Below are positions 61,429 to 64,000 of a stretch of 64,000 nt of DNA, in pieces. The stretch is taken from NCBI GenBank assembly GCA_963779765.1, contig CAVZZP010000001.1, positions 930,001 to 994,000 on the forward strand, read 5' to 3'. Under the pieces are notes generated by a model that worked only from the letters and a program-made list of their open reading frames with translations, had not been told where the DNA came from and made no database searches. Positions within the stretch are counted from its first letter, which is position 1, and every line of letters starts with the position of its first letter. The stretch comes from Silicimonas sp963779765 (GTDB lineage: Bacteria; Pseudomonadota; Alphaproteobacteria; Rhodobacterales; Rhodobacteraceae). Position numbers and translations under genes: made by a program.

Positions 61429-63231
61429 ATGACAACTGAAGAAACCGGTAACGAGGCTGAGCGTCTGGAGCTGTTGAACAAAAACCTCGCCCGGATCGAG
61501 GAGTTGTCGCAGCGGCTGGTAGCCGCGCTGGCTCACAAGAAGTCGTCTCCGTCAGGTCTTCAGGGTCCCGGCCACGAGCTCTATGCCAAGGCCGCTGCCG
61601 CTTACATGTCCGAAATGGTCTCGCACCCGTCGAAGATCTTCGAGAACCAGGTCCAATACTGGGGGAAGGCGCTGACTCATTATCTCGAGGCGCAACAGAC
61701 CCTGATGCAGGGCAAGCTGGCTCCACCGGAGGACACCGGGCCAAAGGACCGCCGTTTCTCGAGCCCGCTCTGGGATGAACACCCCTACTTCAACTTCATC
61801 AAGCAGCAATACCTGCTGTCGTCCGCCGCCATTGCCGATGCCGTCGACGATCTGGACGAGCTGGATTCGAAGGACAAGAAGCGCCTGCGCTACTTCTCGC
61901 AGCAGATCATCGACATGATGAGCCCGACGAATTTCCTGGGGACGAACCCCGAGGCGCTGGCGAAGGCGGCAGAAACCCAGGGACAGAGTCTTGTCGACGG
62001 GCTTGAGAACCTCGTCCGCGACATCGAGGCGTCGGACGGCGAGCTTCTGGTAACGCTGGCCGACAAGAACGCCTTCAAGGTCGGCGGCAACATCGGCACG
62101 GCGGAAGGCTCGGTGGTCTATCGCAACGAGTTGTTCGAGCTGATCCAGTATGCGCCGACCACCGAGAAGGTGCATCGGACCCCTCTGCTGATCTTCCCGC
62201 CCTGGATCAACAGGTTCTACATCCTCGACCTGAAGCCGCAGAACAGCCTGATCCGCTGGATCGTCGACCAAGGCTATACGCTCTTCGTCGTGTCCTGGAA
62301 GAACCCCGACGCCAGCTACCGCGACTTCGGCATGGACGATTACGTCGAGAAGGGCTTCCTGACGGCCATCGAGCAGGTCAAGGACATCACCGCAGAGAAG
62401 AAGGTCAACGTCATCGGCTATTGCATTGCCGGCACGACGCTGGCTCTGACTCTGGCCCTGATGAAAAAGCGGAAGGACACCTCTGTCGCCTCGGCCACCT
62501 TCTTTACGACGCTTACCGATTTCGAAGATCAGGGTGAGGTCGGCGTCTTCCTGTCGAACGATTTCGTCGATTCGATCGAGGAACAGGTTCAGCGCGTCGG
62601 CGTGCTGGAAAGCTTCATCATGAGCCGGACGTTCAGCTATCTGCGTTCGAACGACCTGATCTATGGCCCCGCCATCCGCAGCTATATGATGGGAGAGGCT
62701 CCGCCAGCCTTCGACCTTCTCTTCTGGAACGGCGATGGTACGAACCTTCCCGCCCGCATGGCCATCGAATACCTGCGCGGCCTATGCCAGGAGAACCGCT
62801 TCGCCCGCGACGGCTTCCCCGTATTGGGCGAGACCGTGCGGATAGGGGACGTCAGCGTGCCGCTTTGCTCGGTTGCTTGCGAAACCGATCACATCGCCGC
62901 ATGGCCGTCGTGCTATCAAGGTGTCCGCCGTATGGGCAGCAAGGACAGGACCTTCATCCTGTCCGAAAGCGGGCACATCGCGGGAATCGTGAACCCGCCC
63001 TCCAAGAAGAAGTACGGGCACTACGTCAACGACGACTGGCCAGAGAGCCCGTCGGACTGGCGCGAGGCGGCCCAACACAACGAAGGGTCCTGGTGGCCGA
63101 CGTGGGAGGCGTGGCTTGCGGGACGGTCGGGCGCGATGGTCGCAGCACGTACACCCGGCAACGCGGCTGGACATTCGGTCCTTGCGGCGGCACCGGGCAC
63201 CTATGTGACCGAGCATCCTGCCCTGATCTGA
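61429..63231 (+). CDS. phaC: class I poly-beta-hydroxybutyrate synthase
   Basis: The 600-residue synthase polymerises hydroxyacyl-CoA on storage granules. The lipase-like box is GYCIAGTTL with the catalytic Cys near residue 335; the Asp is in ACETDHIAAW near residue 487, and the His in SESGHIAGIVNPP near residue 516. Length matches class I enzymes. It is divergent from phaZ and upstream of a phasin, the usual alphaproteobacterial order. Confidence 0.96.
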   Translation: MTTEETGNEAERLELLNKNLARIEELSQRLVAALAHKKSSPSGLQGPGHELYAKAAAAYMSEMVSHPSKIFENQVQYWGKALTHYLEAQQTLMQGKLAPPEDTGPKDRRFSSPLWDEHPYFNFIKQQYLLSSAAIADAVDDLDELDSKDKKRLRYFSQQIIDMMSPTNFLGTNPEALAKAAETQGQSLVDGLENLVRDIEASDGELLVTLADKNAFKVGGNIGTAEGSVVYRNELFELIQYAPTTEKVHRTPLLIFPPWINRFYILDLKPQNSLIRWIVDQGYTLFVVSWKNPDASYRDFGMDDYVEKGFLTAIEQVKDITAEKKVNVIGYCIAGTTLALTLALMKKRKDTSVASATFFTTLTDFEDQGEVGVFLSNDFVDSIEEQVQRVGVLESFIMSRTFSYLRSNDLIYGPAIRSYMMGEAPPAFDLLFWNGDGTNLPARMAIEYLRGLCQENRFARDGFPVLGETVRIGDVSVPLCSVACETDHIAAWPSCYQGVRRMGSKDRTFILSESGHIAGIVNPPSKKKYGHYVNDDWPESPSDWREAAQHNEGSWWPTWEAWLAGRSGAMVAARTPGNAAGHSVLAAAPGTYVTEHPALI

Positions 63232-63248
63232 GAGAATTTTTTAGTTCG

Positions 63249-63270
63249 AAAGCCCCTTTTGGGGGCCTTA
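63249..63270 (+). terminator. weak hairpin after phaC
   Basis: AAGCCCC and GGGGGCCTT form an imperfect stem around TTTT. Few Ts follow, so some transcripts may read on into the phasin gene. Confidence 0.45.
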
Positions 63271-63312
63271 AATTCATCTACCACGTTGATTAAAAACGAT
63301 TAGTATTTTTTG

Positions 63313-63350
63313 CTGCACTGCAGCATGACCTCTTGATTTCTGCGGTGCAG
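63313..63350 (+). promoter_or_regulatory. two PhaR-type operators upstream of the phasin gene
   Basis: CTGC-ACT-GCAG (63313–63323) and CTGC-GGT-GCAG (63340–63350) both match CTGC-N3-GCAG perfectly and lie 66–103 bases upstream of the phasin start. Their centres are 27 bases apart. PhaR of Paracoccus and Rhodobacter represses phasin genes through such sites until it is drawn away by polymer granules. Confidence 0.6.
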
Positions 63351-63415
63351 CGTGTATGTATTGTGCACACGCAGCAACGCGGGTCCTCCCCGCCAGCTAA
63401 CCAGGAGAGAGACCA

Positions 63416-63863
63416 ATGGCCAAAGCTACTCAAGACTACACGAAGATGATGAAAGACATGATGGGCGCGTTCCCCGTGGACACCTCCGCGATGCAGGAAG
63501 CGTTCAAGACGCAAGCCTCGTTCGCCGACCGCATGTCCAAGGTTGTTCTGGAAGCCGCCGAGAAGTCGACCGAGATTTCCGCCAGCTGGACCAAAGCCAC
63601 CATCGGCAAGCTGGGCGTCGTGACCAACGTCAAGGAAGACCCGGCGGACTACACGAAAGCCATGACCGACTTCGCTTCGGCCCAGGCCGAGATGAGCGCC
63701 GAGTTCGATGGCGTCCTTCGCCGAGATCGCGAAGAAGGTCCAGATGGAAACCGTCGAGTTGATGCTCGCCGCTGGCAAGGACATGGGTGACGACGCCACG
63801 AAGGCTGTCAAGAAAGCCACCGACGACATGACCGCCGCCGCGAAGAAAGCGACCGTCAAGTAA
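63416..63863 (+). pseudogene. phaP: phasin (granule-coating protein), broken by one single-base shift
   Basis: The first frame gives MAKATQDYTKMMKDMMGAFP and QAEMSAEF; after removal of one G near 63707 the frame continues MASFAEIAKKVQMETVELML and ends KKATDDMTAAAKKATVK, giving 148 residues, the usual phasin size. The joined protein is an amphipathic helical phasin with an Ala/Lys-rich tail. As the major granule protein of a complete pha cluster, real loss is unlikely; an error in the sequence is more plausible. Confidence 0.88.
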
Positions 63864-63911
63864 GATTTCGAGTTCAGATCGCCAACTCCTCCCTGTTGGC
63901 ATCTTACCTCA

Positions 63912-63938
63912 GGCGGGCCCTAGCGGCCCGCCTTTTTT
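63912..63938 (+). terminator. intrinsic terminator after the phasin gene
   Basis: GGCGGGCC (63912–63919) and GGCCCGCC (63925–63932) form a perfect 8-bp stem with a CTAGC loop, followed by six Ts. Confidence 0.9.
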
Positions 63939-64000
63939 ATGGATCGGGTCTTAGCCGGGCGACATGCCCCGCAACCTTTCCGACCTGCGCCGAAGGATTT

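Noticed and set aside
63964..64000. An ATG near the right edge (MPRNLSDLRRR) that might start phaR or another gene
   Set aside because: The visible 12 codons do not match the usual PhaR start and no ribosome site is seen; the window ends before it can be judged.

Overview
The window looks like a chromosomal segment of a high-GC alphaproteobacterium of the Rhodobacteraceae (Paracoccus / Rhodobacter / Roseobacter relatives). The evidence is the gene families and their order: a xoxF – cytochrome c – fghA – flhA methanol/formaldehyde cluster, a FlhS/FlhR-like two-component pair, a moxR–vWA operon, a phaZ/phaC/phaP cluster with PhaR-type operators, VPLPA-CTERM proteins, DUF2794, DUF3572 and a standalone BrnA-like protein. 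There is no rRNA, CRISPR array or recognisable prophage, and one tRNA (Pro, anticodon CGG).

1–23.8 kb is a one-carbon island. On the minus strand, flhA (glutathione-formaldehyde dehydrogenase), fghA (S-formylglutathione hydrolase), a cytochrome c, xoxF (lanthanide-type methanol dehydrogenase) and a second cytochrome c (cut by the left edge) run leftward. They are followed rightward by an exported protein of unknown function, a 'quinoprotein relay' metallo-hydrolase divergent from a SoxYZ-like carrier, two small exported proteins, a hybrid histidine kinase, a FIST sensor protein and a LuxR-type regulator. A seven-gene moxR–DUF58–DUF4381-like–vWA–vWA–TPR–BatD operon comes next, then gfa, a PQQ-alcohol-dehydrogenase-type ABC exporter pair, and an OmpR-type two-component system. 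Together these oxidise methanol to formaldehyde in the periplasm and formaldehyde to formate through glutathione in the cytoplasm, with chaperone, export and sensing functions attached. Two divergent promoter regions of this island share a 24-bp motif with 19 identities.

23.8–41.9 kb is mixed housekeeping: dapD, an asparaginase, an IalB-like protein, a lone dnaE2 with a damaged 3' end and a LexA-like box, rppH, a BrnA-like protein, a decayed AT-rich DUF262 + HEPN two-gene module (31.67–33.19 kb), asd, carbonic anhydrase, leucyl aminopeptidase, an NlpC/P60 protein, DUF2794, an orphan immunity-like gene next to a possible small RNA, mtnP, a DsbA-like protein and apt.

41.9–51.6 kb carries leuC, leuD and leuB, with two tandem exported VPLPA-CTERM proteins between leuC and leuD, then membrane and hydrolase genes, a DUF2167 protein, a DMT transporter and tRNA-Pro. 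51.6–64 kb carries yaaA, a hybrid kinase, an acetyl-CoA acetyltransferase, an EF-hand protein followed by a sigma-factor operon, a PleD-like diguanylate cyclase, DUF3572 and the polyhydroxybutyrate genes phaZ, phaC and a phasin.

A caution for all readers: at least ten otherwise well-conserved genes (including leuC, rppH and the phasin) are each broken by one or two single-base shifts, nearly all of them one extra base. This pattern suggests consensus sequence errors more than real gene loss, except in the DUF262/HEPN region, where the indels are far denser.
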